DNA of 64,000 nt from Prochlorococcus marinus subsp. marinus str. CCMP1375 (lineage in GTDB: Bacteria > Cyanobacteriota > Cyanobacteriia > PCC-6307 > Cyanobiaceae): assembly GCF_000007925.1 (NCBI RefSeq), contig NC_005042.1, positions 558,001 to 622,000 of the forward strand, written 5' to 3'. Positions 16,964-25,915 of the stretch are shown here, in pieces. Under the pieces are notes generated by a model. It was not told where the DNA came from, searched no databases, and worked only from the letters and a program-made list of their open reading frames with translations. The stretch's first letter is position 1. The number at the start of each line of letters is the position of its first letter. The translations under genes and the position numbers were made by a program.

Positions 16964-19755
16964 TAGTCTGTCCTTGGTGACACATTGCTGACTTGAATAT
17001 CATTAAACTCAACTCCTTGACAAGTTAGCAATGCAATTGTCTTAAGTGCCCATTCTTGGTCACGTAAATTAGAACCTTTAGCTAAATCTAGAAGTGCTTC
17101 TTTTCTTTCTGGAGTTAGCAATTCGTTGCTCATAATCTTATTGTTTGAACTTAGCCGATTTTTTATCATTTCTTTAGCACGACGATTTTTTCTTCGAGTG
17201 ATTAATATACGACGATCGAATGATGCTATAGAAGAATTTTCTTCCCATTTATGCGTAAGTATCTCCTTAACTGCTCTGGCTTGAACTTTTGGGTCATCTG
17301 AATTAACTAAAGCTTTAGCTATAAAATTCTGATCAATACGATGATTTTCTTGCTCAAGAAGTTCAAGTCCCAGATCTCTTAATGGAGAAACCATACTGTC
17401 AATACAAGTAACAACATATTCAGTGAATTGATTTCTATCCGAAATTGACTCTAAAAAGTCTCTTACCTCCTGTAATGGTATAGGTAAGCCTAATTCTCCA
17501 ATAGTTAGCCAACAGTTTTCAAATTCGTTAGAGTTAATTATTTGACTTAATACTATCTTTTGTATAGATGGGTTTGGGATAGCAACCAAGCCAATCGCGA
17601 ATGTTCGATCACTTCTTATTCTGGTTGGCTTTAAATTAATATAACGAATTAAAAGTTCTTGCTGTACGGGAGTAGTTGCTTTGATTTGTTCTGGGTCTAA
17701 TGAATCTCCAACTGATTTGACAAAATCCGTATCGCTCAAGAGCACATCTTTAAGAGTATTCAAATGGTTTTGCTCAAGCTCATTCCAAGCAACAAATTTT
17801 AATTCTGAAATTTTTGAAATAAGCCAAGTTTTTTCATCATCATTAAATTTCCAAGCAGTATCAGTTAAAAGTTCTGAAATACTTTCTTGTAAATTAGTGA
17901 TTCTATCTACGAAGCTTAATACAAGTTTTAATCGTACTTTAGACCATTGCTCTAGAAGTAATTCCGATTCGTCTTTGTGTTTGAGCCAATCTAATAATTG
18001 ATTCTCAATATAGTTCTGGTTTGCTGCTAGTTTAAAGAATTCCCAACCTAATTGATTTATAGATTCATCACTATTCTCAAAACAAACCTTAGCCAATTTA
18101 ATTAACTCTTCATTGTCATCAGAGACTGAGTCAAAAATGGTTTTGGAAATTAAACTCAAATTAGCTTCTTTGATAGAATCATTCTTAAATATACTTATAT
18201 AAGAGTAGAGTAGAACAGATAAATCAATATCTTTGAAAATTCTTTTCCATTGACTTTCTGAATTATTAAAATTAAAGTATAAAGAACTTAATTCAATAGA
18301 TTGACTTATTATATCTTTCGTTTCATTAGCTTTATCCCATTGATATTTATTGCAATAGTTTAATAAATATAGTTGGCTTATTTCACCCAATCGTTTATAA
18401 TCTAACTGCGATAAAGTATTGTCATTATTTGCATTTGAATTGATAATTTCTCTTAATTCTGAGCCAAGAGTATAGAATTCATGCTTGCTATTATTAATTA
18501 TCTGAGCAATGCCAGGAAAGAGATTGAGATCACTATTTAAAAGAAATTCATTCCATATATTTGAAGGTATTTTATTCCAAGTGCCTGGATATTTATGTAT
18601 ATAAGGAAGAACTATTTTTATAACTTTTTGATCTGAACTTAATAGAGCTAATTTTAGATGTGCTTCATTTAATTCTGGAATTTGTTGTCCATTTTCAAGA
18701 AGCACTTGAATGCAAAAGGTGAAAACTTCAGATGAAAATCTAATAGATTCTAGAATAGAGTAAATTTTATCAAGATTATTGTTCCATAATTCTGGATATG
18801 ATTCTTTTCTAGACTCCTGTATAAATGGAATCTTTATGTATCTACTTTTTGCATCAAGGATTGAATCAGAACCAGCTAATATATATGCAGGAATATATGA
18901 ATTTGATTGAATGCTTGAATCCCATTCAATTAGTATATTTTCAGCAATAGTTGTATATATATCTGGTTCTTTATTGCCAATGCTTGATAATAATCTACGC
19001 ATGCGCCTAGACATATATTGACAAGTAAGTTTACTTGGTACTGGCATGAAATAATTCATCCAAGAGATATCTTCACAGTTACTAAACTCTTCAAGATATT
19101 GATTAGAATTAAAAATATCTGCGGAAGAGAAACCTTTCATTTTGGCAAGTCTCCCAAGGGCTTTCCCAAACTCAACTGGCATAAGTTTTGGATCAAGAAA
19201 TTTCATTAAACATTTGAAAGGTCCCCAATAGCCAAAGATGAGTGGTGCTTCTGTTAATAGTATTTTCACTAATCGCAGCTCATTACTAGTTAAAGTTTCT
19301 GTGTTACGAACTTTTATTGATAGTTTTTGAGCAGATGCAAGTGATAGTTTTGAAATTGAGGATTCTTCTTCATTCCCATCAACAAAATTTATTATTTTTA
19401 ATTCATTTAAATTGTGTTTGATTTTACTTTCTAATTCTCGTCTTTTGTCTTCTTCAATTGTATTTTCACTATAAGAGGTTAGCATCTTTTTCAGTATCCC
19501 TTTGATATCGTATGTTTCACTATTCTTGTCTTCATAAGTATTCTTCAATACATCTTTGATTTCATCAAATTCTTTTGATTCTCCCCAATATGTAAAAATT
19601 GGCTTGAAAATTTCCCCCCAATACCCTTTCTTTTCAATCAGTTGGAATAAAATACGAGATTTGTTTTTTAGGTTGCTTTGAAGAATAAAAAATTTTATAT
19701 CATTTGATACTAACTGTGCTGCAAATTTTATTTCTGATGAAAACGCTTTTGCCAT
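16963..19755 (-). CDS. Large helical-repeat protein of retron operon (ARM-like)
   Basis: This 930-residue, almost entirely alpha-helical, Leu/Ser/Asn-rich protein has no membrane segment and no enzyme motif. Repeated helix pairs are visible especially in the last 300 residues (e.g. ELLEQENHRIDQNFIAKALV, then DDPKVQARAVKEIL), typical of armadillo/HEAT solenoids. In type XIII retrons a large ARM protein accompanies the WHSWIM protein and the RT, and this gene has exactly that place. It is the first gene of the operon, beginning 17 bases after the candidate ncRNA. It may be a scaffold or sensor for the retron complex; this is inferred. Confidence 0.8.
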   Translation of the reverse strand: MAKAFSSEIKFAAQLVSNDIKFFILQSNLKNKSRILFQLIEKKGYWGEIFKPIFTYWGESKEFDEIKDVLKNTYEDKNSETYDIKGILKKMLTSYSENTIEEDKRRELESKIKHNLNELKIINFVDGNEEESSISKLSLASAQKLSIKVRNTETLTSNELRLVKILLTEAPLIFGYWGPFKCLMKFLDPKLMPVEFGKALGRLAKMKGFSSADIFNSNQYLEEFSNCEDISWMNYFMPVPSKLTCQYMSRRMRRLLSSIGNKEPDIYTTIAENILIEWDSSIQSNSYIPAYILAGSDSILDAKSRYIKIPFIQESRKESYPELWNNNLDKIYSILESIRFSSEVFTFCIQVLLENGQQIPELNEAHLKLALLSSDQKVIKIVLPYIHKYPGTWNKIPSNIWNEFLLNSDLNLFPGIAQIINNSKHEFYTLGSELREIINSNANNDNTLSQLDYKRLGEISQLYLLNYCNKYQWDKANETKDIISQSIELSSLYFNFNNSESQWKRIFKDIDLSVLLYSYISIFKNDSIKEANLSLISKTIFDSVSDDNEELIKLAKVCFENSDESINQLGWEFFKLAANQNYIENQLLDWLKHKDESELLLEQWSKVRLKLVLSFVDRITNLQESISELLTDTAWKFNDDEKTWLISKISELKFVAWNELEQNHLNTLKDVLLSDTDFVKSVGDSLDPEQIKATTPVQQELLIRYINLKPTRIRSDRTFAIGLVAIPNPSIQKIVLSQIINSNEFENCWLTIGELGLPIPLQEVRDFLESISDRNQFTEYVVTCIDSMVSPLRDLGLELLEQENHRIDQNFIAKALVNSDDPKVQARAVKEILTHKWEENSSIASFDRRILITRRKNRRAKEMIKNRLSSNNKIMSNELLTPERKEALLDLAKGSNLRDQEWALKTIALLTCQGVEFNDIQVSNVSPRTD

Positions 19756-19772
19756 TTCGGGAATAAAAATGG

Positions 19773-19990
19773 AGGCTGTTCTACTGCCCTATCTATGATC
19801 GGTGTCGATCACTGTAGGCGTCTAGCGGCTTAGGCCGGCCTAAACTTTGAAGGACTCGTAGAGTCGTTTCAGAGAAAGGTTTAGGCCGGCCTAAGCAGCT
19901 AGATGCTGAGAGACATCGTCAGCCGATGATGGTTTTGTAGCTTAACTACTGCCTTGGCGAAACGCCAAGGTTTAATTGCTAGAACAGCCT
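19773..19990 (-). ncRNA. Candidate retron ncRNA (msr-msd)
   Basis: Transcribed on the minus strand, immediately before the operon. The ends form a perfect 11-bp inverted pair: a1 at 19980-19990 and a2 at 19773-19783 (AGGCTGTTCTA/TAGAACAGCCT). Directly after a1 comes AGC, whose G (complement of 19979) is the expected branching guanosine. An 8-bp msr hairpin (CCTTGGCG, loop of 3) spans 19952-19970, and a second small hairpin lies at 19914-19928. The msd part is a 25-bp stem with one mismatch, 19821-19845 with 19879-19903. Each arm of that stem contains the 14-base palindrome TTAGGCCGGCCTAA, and a small GACTC/GAGTC hairpin lies in the loop. The architecture fits a retron RNA very well. Confidence 0.85.
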
Positions 19991-19999
19991 GCCTAAAAA

Positions 20000-20005
20000 A
20001 TCATA
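20000..20005 (-). promoter_or_regulatory. Candidate -10 element for retron ncRNA/operon
   Basis: TATGAT on the minus strand lies 10 bases before the a1 end of the ncRNA, a proper distance for a -10 box. No clear -35 element is seen at 17 bases, so the call is tentative. Confidence 0.3.
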
Positions 20006-20130
20006 GGATAGAATTGTTGATTTGATAATCAAATAGCTTTAATAATGAGAAATTTTAATTTTTTAAAATTGATCTCATCTCAGATGTAGACCTTTATCTT
20101 TTAACAGATTCATTAAATTTAATTCTTTTT

Positions 20131-21900
20131 TCAGTTACCCCAATTGCGTAAAATGTATTTCCAGGCTCTCTGCTTGGAATCACCATCATCATTAAGTTGT
20201 GCCAGGATAGCTAATGATGCATTTTTGTTTGATCCAGCAGCTTTTCTAAGTAATGGTTTAGTTGAATTACTAAATATTACTAAAACCTCTTCAGAAACCT
20301 TTTCTCTCTTTAGCCTTTCAAGCTTTTGATTTTCATCAAGCTTTTGCCAATCGCTTGGTAATTGACGTTGTAAGATTGCTTCCGTTATTTCAGATTCACC
20401 CTCTTTCGCAAGTTGTTTAAGAACATCCTCAGGGGTATTTTCATTGGAAGCAACTGCTGCTCTTATTTGTGTATAATTCCAGCTTTTGAATTGTGCAAGT
20501 ATTGTTAAAACCTCTTCAGAGACATTTTGATTATTGATTTTTTCCAATTTTTCATCTTCATCAAGTTGTCGCCAATCGACTGGTAATTGACGATTTAGAA
20601 CAGCTTCTTGCACATCAGAAGCATCATCTTTCGCAAGTTGTTTAAGAACATCCTCAGGGGTATTTTCATTGGAAGCAACTGCTGCTCTTATTTGTGTATA
20701 ATTCCAGCTTTTGAATTGTGCAAGTATTGTTAAAACCTCTTCAGAGACATTTTGATTATTGATTTTTTCCAATTTTTCATCTTCATCAAGTTGTCGCCAA
20801 TCGACTGGTAATTGACGATTTAGAACAGCTTCTTGCACATCAGAATCATCATCTTTCGCAAGTTGCTGAATAACTTCTTCAGGTGTGTTTTCATGAAGTG
20901 CAATTGCTTTACGAATCTCCCAATTACTACTTTGTGCAAGTATTTCTAGAATATTCGTCGGAACATTGTCTTCTTTAAGCTTGTCGAGCTTTTCATCATC
21001 ATCTAGCTCTCTCCATTCTTTTGGTAATTCTCTATAGGCAACTGCGTTTAGAGCAGCTTCTTGCACATCAGAATCATCATCTTTCGCAAGTTGTTTAAGA
21101 ACATCCTCAGGAGTATTTTCATTGGAAGCAACTGCTGCTCTTATTCGCCAATTACTGCTTTTAGCAAATGCTTTTAAAATATCAGGACCAACATTTTCTT
21201 CTTGTAATTTTTCGATTTTTTCAGCTTCATCAAGTTGTCGCCAATCGACTGGTAATTGACGATTTAGAACAGCTTCTTGCACATCAGAATCATCATCATC
21301 ACGAAGTTGTTCTATAACATCAGATGGCGTTTGTGGGTTTAATGCTATTGCTTGGCGAACTTCCCAATTCTCAGAGTCAACAAAACGACTAAATATCTCT
21401 TTTGGAAGATCTGTCTCTTTTAATTTTTCTATTGCTTCATCGTCCTCTAATGAGTCCCAATCATCTGTGGCAGCATTTATTTTTTCAACTTCCTTCTCTG
21501 GCGTAACGTTTTCACCTTTCTCCTCTGAAGAAAGGTTGACACCTTTAGCTTCTAATAGAGCTTCGTAAAACGCTGTGAAATTAAGTCTTTCTCCCCCATC
21601 TTTTTTTGTAGATACATAACCACAAGCTTTGACTAAATCACTTTTGCTTACATCCCCAAGCTCTTTGATTTTTTCTAAAAGTGTAGTCCCTTTTAAGGGC
21701 TCGATTGATTCAACTTCCTCAGAACTTTCAATTGTTTCTGGATGTTGTTCTAGTTGAGGTCCTTTAGGCATCAATAGCACCCATCCAATAGGCATTAGGG
21801 CTATTATCAATACCCAAGGACTTGCTACAATGCCAATCACCAGTAATGTCAGTGTTAGTAAGCAAGCATTGCGATATTCAGACCAGAGTCGCTTCAGCAT
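20131..21900 (-). CDS. Membrane-anchored LRV-repeat protein with cyAbrB-like domain (paralogue A)
   Basis: This 589-residue protein starts with a hydrophobic hairpin (residues about 10-45, including LTLTLLVIGIVASPWVLIIA). Next is a domain at about 70-118 (SKSDLVKACGYVS, then LNFTAFYEALLEAKG) that resembles the N-terminal part of cyanobacterial AbrB-like proteins. From about 175 to the end there are acidic leucine-rich-variant repeats of the kind IRAAVASNENTPEDVLKQLA, each joined by LPxxWRxLDExEK linkers. Two 75-residue units (20403-20852) are nearly identical at DNA level. It is a close paralogue of the 1110-aa gene at 22239. The role is unknown; a scaffold at the membrane is a guess. Confidence 0.7.
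   Translation of the reverse strand: MLKRLWSEYRNACLLTLTLLVIGIVASPWVLIIALMPIGWVLLMPKGPQLEQHPETIESSEEVESIEPLKGTTLLEKIKELGDVSKSDLVKACGYVSTKKDGGERLNFTAFYEALLEAKGVNLSSEEKGENVTPEKEVEKINAATDDWDSLEDDEAIEKLKETDLPKEIFSRFVDSENWEVRQAIALNPQTPSDVIEQLRDDDDSDVQEAVLNRQLPVDWRQLDEAEKIEKLQEENVGPDILKAFAKSSNWRIRAAVASNENTPEDVLKQLAKDDDSDVQEAALNAVAYRELPKEWRELDDDEKLDKLKEDNVPTNILEILAQSSNWEIRKAIALHENTPEEVIQQLAKDDDSDVQEAVLNRQLPVDWRQLDEDEKLEKINNQNVSEEVLTILAQFKSWNYTQIRAAVASNENTPEDVLKQLAKDDASDVQEAVLNRQLPVDWRQLDEDEKLEKINNQNVSEEVLTILAQFKSWNYTQIRAAVASNENTPEDVLKQLAKEGESEITEAILQRQLPSDWQKLDENQKLERLKREKVSEEVLVIFSNSTKPLLRKAAGSNKNASLAILAQLNDDGDSKQRAWKYILRNWGN
20403..20852 (-). repeat. Two-copy 225-bp tandem repeat inside LRV gene
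   Basis: Copy 1 is 20403-20627 and copy 2 is 20628-20852. They are identical by eye apart from one difference (gaagcatca versus gaatcatca). Each encodes 75 residues, so the reading frame is kept. The near-identity implies a recent duplication. Confidence 0.85.
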
Positions 21901-22003
21901 CTAGATCACTAGTTTTCTTTAATTTAGCCTCTCACTCATTAATTCAAAAGAATCCTCTCTTCAATTTACTAGTTCTTAATCCAGCGTCTTCTCCACCACT
22001 CCA
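21539..22003 (-). repeat. 465-bp duplicated segment, copy 1
   Basis: This segment is almost identical to 25210-25674 at a constant offset of 3671. It covers the first about 120 codons of paralogue A and about 100 bases upstream of its start codon, so promoter and N-terminus are shared by both genes. Confidence 0.85.
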
Positions 22004-22192
22004 AAAGGCATCCCAAATACCATCGACCTTATTACGAAGATCGCCTGTAAGAACTGATTCTGCTGTTACCCCTGGGGCAAGTTGCTCACTCAAGGAAGTT
22101 AATTAAACCTTCTCTATAGCTTGCCTCAATTTTCACTTTTTGTGTTTTTTTATCTTTAGACCCTATACACCTCTATTTATTAATCTATGGAT

Positions 22193-22240
22193 TTAAAGCC
22201 TTTTTAAAGCCGCATCTCTAACGTCATCATCATCGTCATT
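22193..22240 (-). pseudogene. Leftover LRV-repeat C-terminus after paralogue B
   Basis: Directly after the stop of the 1110-aa gene, in another frame, the minus strand reads NDDDDDVRDAALKRL and then stop. This is the acidic end of an LRV repeat. It suggests that the gene once ended with repeats and that its present C-terminal domain was acquired or shifted later. Confidence 0.5.
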
Positions 22241-25200
22241 ACATAAGATTCAATATCTCTGCAGAATTATTCCATTCTTCATCACCGTTGTAATTGCTAT
22301 AGATAACTGTTGTCTTTCCCTCTTTGATAGAGAATATTGTAAATTGGTCATCATATCCACGATCAATGATTTCATAATCTTCTTCAATTTCTTCTCCATC
22401 ATATTTAAAGCCAGTAATTATATTGAAATCAGGATGACCATATAAACCATGTTTAATTTCAGATGGAAGTCTTATCGGCACACATGTCTCCTCCAATTTG
22501 TCATTATCAAATTCTTCATCTAGTTCAAATTCGAATTCAATTGAGCATTTTGATAAACTCATGAGTACAGCATAAATTCCATCCTTAAACTTTTCAGTTT
22601 CTTTATCTTCATCAGGACCAATTCTTTGCAAATATTCGTTGAAAAAGATTCTCCCTTCATTACCATATTCACCTTCATCACCACTATTGACAACTCCCTC
22701 AGCATCAACACCACTATATCTAAGTTCATCTAATGCCTCGTCCAAATTCATTTTACTAATTGATTGAATTAATAAATTCACCTGATTTTGATCTAATTGG
22801 CTAAAAGCAATTCGTCCTCCAGGCTCTGTTTTCATATAAATACTCTTTCTTTCTTTCCCAAAGGCGTCTGAATTTGGGTTAAGGATTCGCAATGATTTAT
22901 TTGCAGCTTCCTTGACGTCATCATCCTCATCTTCCCTAAGAGTGGTTAGAATTTTTTCGGGAGTTGAGGTGTTTTGGGCAACAGCCTGACGAACATGCCA
23001 ATCTGAGGATTTAGAGAAAAATTCAAGAATTATCTCGTTAGCCAACCCTTCTTCAAATCGTTTTATTAATTCTTCTTGTTCTAGTTCTCTCCATTCTTCA
23101 GGAAGTTCACGTTGCCTAATTGCCTCCTTAACTTCACTATCGGAATCATTAGCTAAAATATCTAGTATAGGTTGAGAGGTCTTGTCAGATCTTGCTATAG
23201 CTAATCTGATTTGATAATTAGGAGAGAGTGCAAGTGTATTAAAAACTTCAAGAGGAACATCTGAGCTTTTCAATGCTGATATCCTCTCCTCATCTGACAT
23301 AACAACCCAATCAGATGGCATAGTTGTCTCTCTAAATGCAGCCTTTATATATTCATCATCATCTTGACGTAGATGATTTAAAATATCATCTGGCGTATCA
23401 GGGTAATAAACCACACAAGCACTAAATTGTTTATTATCATATGAACTGGTGAATTCTTCTTCATCTCGTTTTAAAAGAGTATTTATAACCTTTAGACTCG
23501 GATGTTCATTAATCATTCTCTTGCGTATTTCGCCTATGTCTTCATCTTGAATGAGCTTGATCCAATCATTTGGCAAGCCATTCAAAAGAGCTGCACGTCT
23601 AACTAGAATTCCATGAGTATCATCATCATGTAGTAGTCGGTTTATTGTTTCTTTCGAGCAATTAGGATTAAGGGCAACAACTTCTTTTACCCATCCACTA
23701 TTTACATCATTAGCTAACATCCCCAAAGTTTCCTGCGGAGTTTTTGGATTGCCAGCCACTGCACTTCGAATATACACAGGTCCATATTCTGCACAAGTCT
23801 TGAGCATTTCTTCTTCTGCATCTTCTTGCTTAAGAGCTTCAATAATCGCTTGCTCTTCCATTGCCCTGAATTCAATAGGTATCTTCCTTCGATATAGATT
23901 TTCTCTGGCTAAATCGTCTACACTATCAGAACAGGAATTCTCTCTCCAGTTAACTTCTGATTCTTTAATAAGCTTAATTAAAACCTCCTCAGAGGTGGAA
24001 GTGTTTTCTGCTATGGCACACTTTAATTCATGATTATCAGTACTTGAAAGCACTTCAAGTAACTCTTTGGACGCACCTCTCTCATTAATTCTTTTTGCGA
24101 TATTTGATAAGGACATCGATCTTAATTCGGCTGGAAGTTGACTCTTTTTAATACAACCCACCTCGTCATCGTCTATGCTTTTATCGTTATCATCTTTATT
24201 GATTGAGTATTCATAGGAGATTTCTTTTGCCTTTAAAGCTTTTTTTGTAGCTTTTTTTACATCATCATCATCATCATGAATAAGTATTTTCAGTATATTT
24301 TCTGTCGTACTAGGACTTTGAGCAACAGCTTGCCTGATTCCCCAATTGTTTGAAGTAGATAAGATTTCAATAATATTGTCATCAACATTTTCATCATCTT
24401 TAAGTTTTTCAATTTTCTCGTCATCATCAAGCTTTCTCCATTCAACTGGTAGCTGCCTGTAGGCAACAGCATCTTTAACATCATCATCATCATCATTTCT
24501 AAGCTTTTCAATAATCTCTAATGGTAAATCTTCCCTCAATGCGATTGTTCTTCGAATCTCCCAATTTTCTGAATTTACAAATTTCCTAATTATATCAATT
24601 GGAACCTCTGTGCCCTTTAATCTTTCTATGAGCTCATCTTCATCTAATGCTTCCCATGAATTTTCTGAATTGACTTCATCAGCTACACCGTTATTTGACT
24701 TGTCAACTTTTATAGAGTTGATTTCTTCAAGATACTCATCCATTCCACAATTTTCTAGATACTCTGGAATCCCATAAATGTTTAATCCTTGTCTAATCCC
24801 TTCTTTGGCTACGACTAAAATACAATCCCAATGTAGTTCATCAATTTGTTCCTGTATTCCTTCATAATTTTCATCTTCCTCATCATTTGGTCCGTAAATT
24901 GTACCCTCTGGTACAGCTTCTGCTTGAGCTAATTGTTTGGCATTAAGAAATGAATTATATAAGCCAGTATTTTTTAAGTAGATATGTATCCATTCATATA
25001 AAGTTGATTCATAAGATCCTTCTAATCTTGAGAAATCATATGATCTTTGGGTGGAATCATCATAAATCTCTTGTAAATCACTAATTCCATATTCTTTTAT
25101 ATTTTCTGAAATTATTCTAATTAAGGCTTCTTCTATTGATTTCGATAAATTAGTTTGATGAGAATCTTCTCTTTGTTCTTCTGAATCACTAGAACTTGTA

Positions 25201-25571
25201 GTTATTTCAACACCTTTAGCTTCTAATAGAGCTTCGTAAAACGCTGTGAAATTAAGTCTTTCTCCCCCATCTTTTTTTGTAGATACATAACCACAAGCTT
25301 TGACTAAATCACTTTTGCTTACATCCCCAAGCTCTTTGATTTTTTCTAAAAGTGTAGTCCCTTTTAAGGGCTCGATTGATTCAACTTCCTCAGAACTTTC
25401 AATTGTTTCTGGATGTTGTTCTAGTTGAGGTCCTTTAGGCATCAATAGTACCCATCCAATAGGCATTAGGGCTATTATCAATACCCAAGGACTTGCTACA
25501 ATGCCAATCACCAGTAATGTCAGTGTTAGTAAGCAAGCATTGCGATATTCAGACCAGAGTCGCTTCAGCAT
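22239..25571 (-). CDS. Large membrane-anchored LRV-repeat protein (paralogue B)
   Basis: This is an 1110-residue protein. The first about 118 residues (hydrophobic hairpin plus cyAbrB-like domain) match paralogue A almost exactly. Residues about 130-320 are a specific insert absent from A (rich in Asp/Glu/Tyr). From about 315 to 915 there are acidic LRV repeats (e.g. IRQAVAQSPSTTENILKILI), interrupted by less regular units. The last about 190 residues form a unique acidic domain without known motif. With paralogue A it forms a tandem pair downstream of the retron. A modular binding protein with exchangeable ends is a reasonable reading; the function is unknown. Confidence 0.7.
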   Translation of the reverse strand: MLKRLWSEYRNACLLTLTLLVIGIVASPWVLIIALMPIGWVLLMPKGPQLEQHPETIESSEEVESIEPLKGTTLLEKIKELGDVSKSDLVKACGYVSTKKDGGERLNFTAFYEALLEAKGVEITTSSSDSEEQREDSHQTNLSKSIEEALIRIISENIKEYGISDLQEIYDDSTQRSYDFSRLEGSYESTLYEWIHIYLKNTGLYNSFLNAKQLAQAEAVPEGTIYGPNDEEDENYEGIQEQIDELHWDCILVVAKEGIRQGLNIYGIPEYLENCGMDEYLEEINSIKVDKSNNGVADEVNSENSWEALDEDELIERLKGTEVPIDIIRKFVNSENWEIRRTIALREDLPLEIIEKLRNDDDDDVKDAVAYRQLPVEWRKLDDDEKIEKLKDDENVDDNIIEILSTSNNWGIRQAVAQSPSTTENILKILIHDDDDDVKKATKKALKAKEISYEYSINKDDNDKSIDDDEVGCIKKSQLPAELRSMSLSNIAKRINERGASKELLEVLSSTDNHELKCAIAENTSTSEEVLIKLIKESEVNWRENSCSDSVDDLARENLYRRKIPIEFRAMEEQAIIEALKQEDAEEEMLKTCAEYGPVYIRSAVAGNPKTPQETLGMLANDVNSGWVKEVVALNPNCSKETINRLLHDDDTHGILVRRAALLNGLPNDWIKLIQDEDIGEIRKRMINEHPSLKVINTLLKRDEEEFTSSYDNKQFSACVVYYPDTPDDILNHLRQDDDEYIKAAFRETTMPSDWVVMSDEERISALKSSDVPLEVFNTLALSPNYQIRLAIARSDKTSQPILDILANDSDSEVKEAIRQRELPEEWRELEQEELIKRFEEGLANEIILEFFSKSSDWHVRQAVAQNTSTPEKILTTLREDEDDDVKEAANKSLRILNPNSDAFGKERKSIYMKTEPGGRIAFSQLDQNQVNLLIQSISKMNLDEALDELRYSGVDAEGVVNSGDEGEYGNEGRIFFNEYLQRIGPDEDKETEKFKDGIYAVLMSLSKCSIEFEFELDEEFDNDKLEETCVPIRLPSEIKHGLYGHPDFNIITGFKYDGEEIEEDYEIIDRGYDDQFTIFSIKEGKTTVIYSNYNGDEEWNNSAEILNLM

Positions 25572-25674
25572 CTAGATCACTAGTTTTCTTTAATTTAGCC
25601 TCTCACTCATTAATTCAAAAGAATCCTCTCTTCAATTTACTAGTTCTTAATTCAGCGTCTTCTTCACCGCAACA
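25210..25674 (-). repeat. 465-bp duplicated segment, copy 2
   Basis: This is the second copy of 21539-22003, carrying the upstream region and N-terminus of paralogue B. At least one base difference is visible (25447 versus 21776). Confidence 0.85.
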
Positions 25675-25743
25675 ATGGTTACAAAGGAGGGAGATGGGAG
25701 GTGGGGTTTATAAGCATTGCGGTGATCATCCCTGATATGTGCT

Positions 25744-25821
25744 TTTGCCCAAAACCTTTCTAGTACCAAGCTTGACTAGATGTTCTATTGATTTAGATAG
25801 GTTCTTGGATAGTTCATCTTC
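25744..25821 (-). pseudogene. Gene remnant, shared with 7.1 kb
   Basis: This is the counterpart of 7100-7179. The minus strand reads DELSKNLSKSIEHLVKLGT and ends at a stop near 25734. No start codon or complete domain remains. Confidence 0.45.
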
Positions 25822-25915
25822 CTAAAGGGGGAGAGGTAAAGGCCTCCTAGGGGTATTACAGACTGAGTTATGGAGAGACTTCTCGCCTAGAACAGAGATA
25901 GCGATCCTGTTCGAT

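Noticed and set aside
22239-25571. Acidic DDDD-rich repeats read as a low-complexity artefact or a CRISPR-like array
   Set aside because: The repeats are protein-level LRV units in one long reading frame; the DNA units diverge and there are no spacers.
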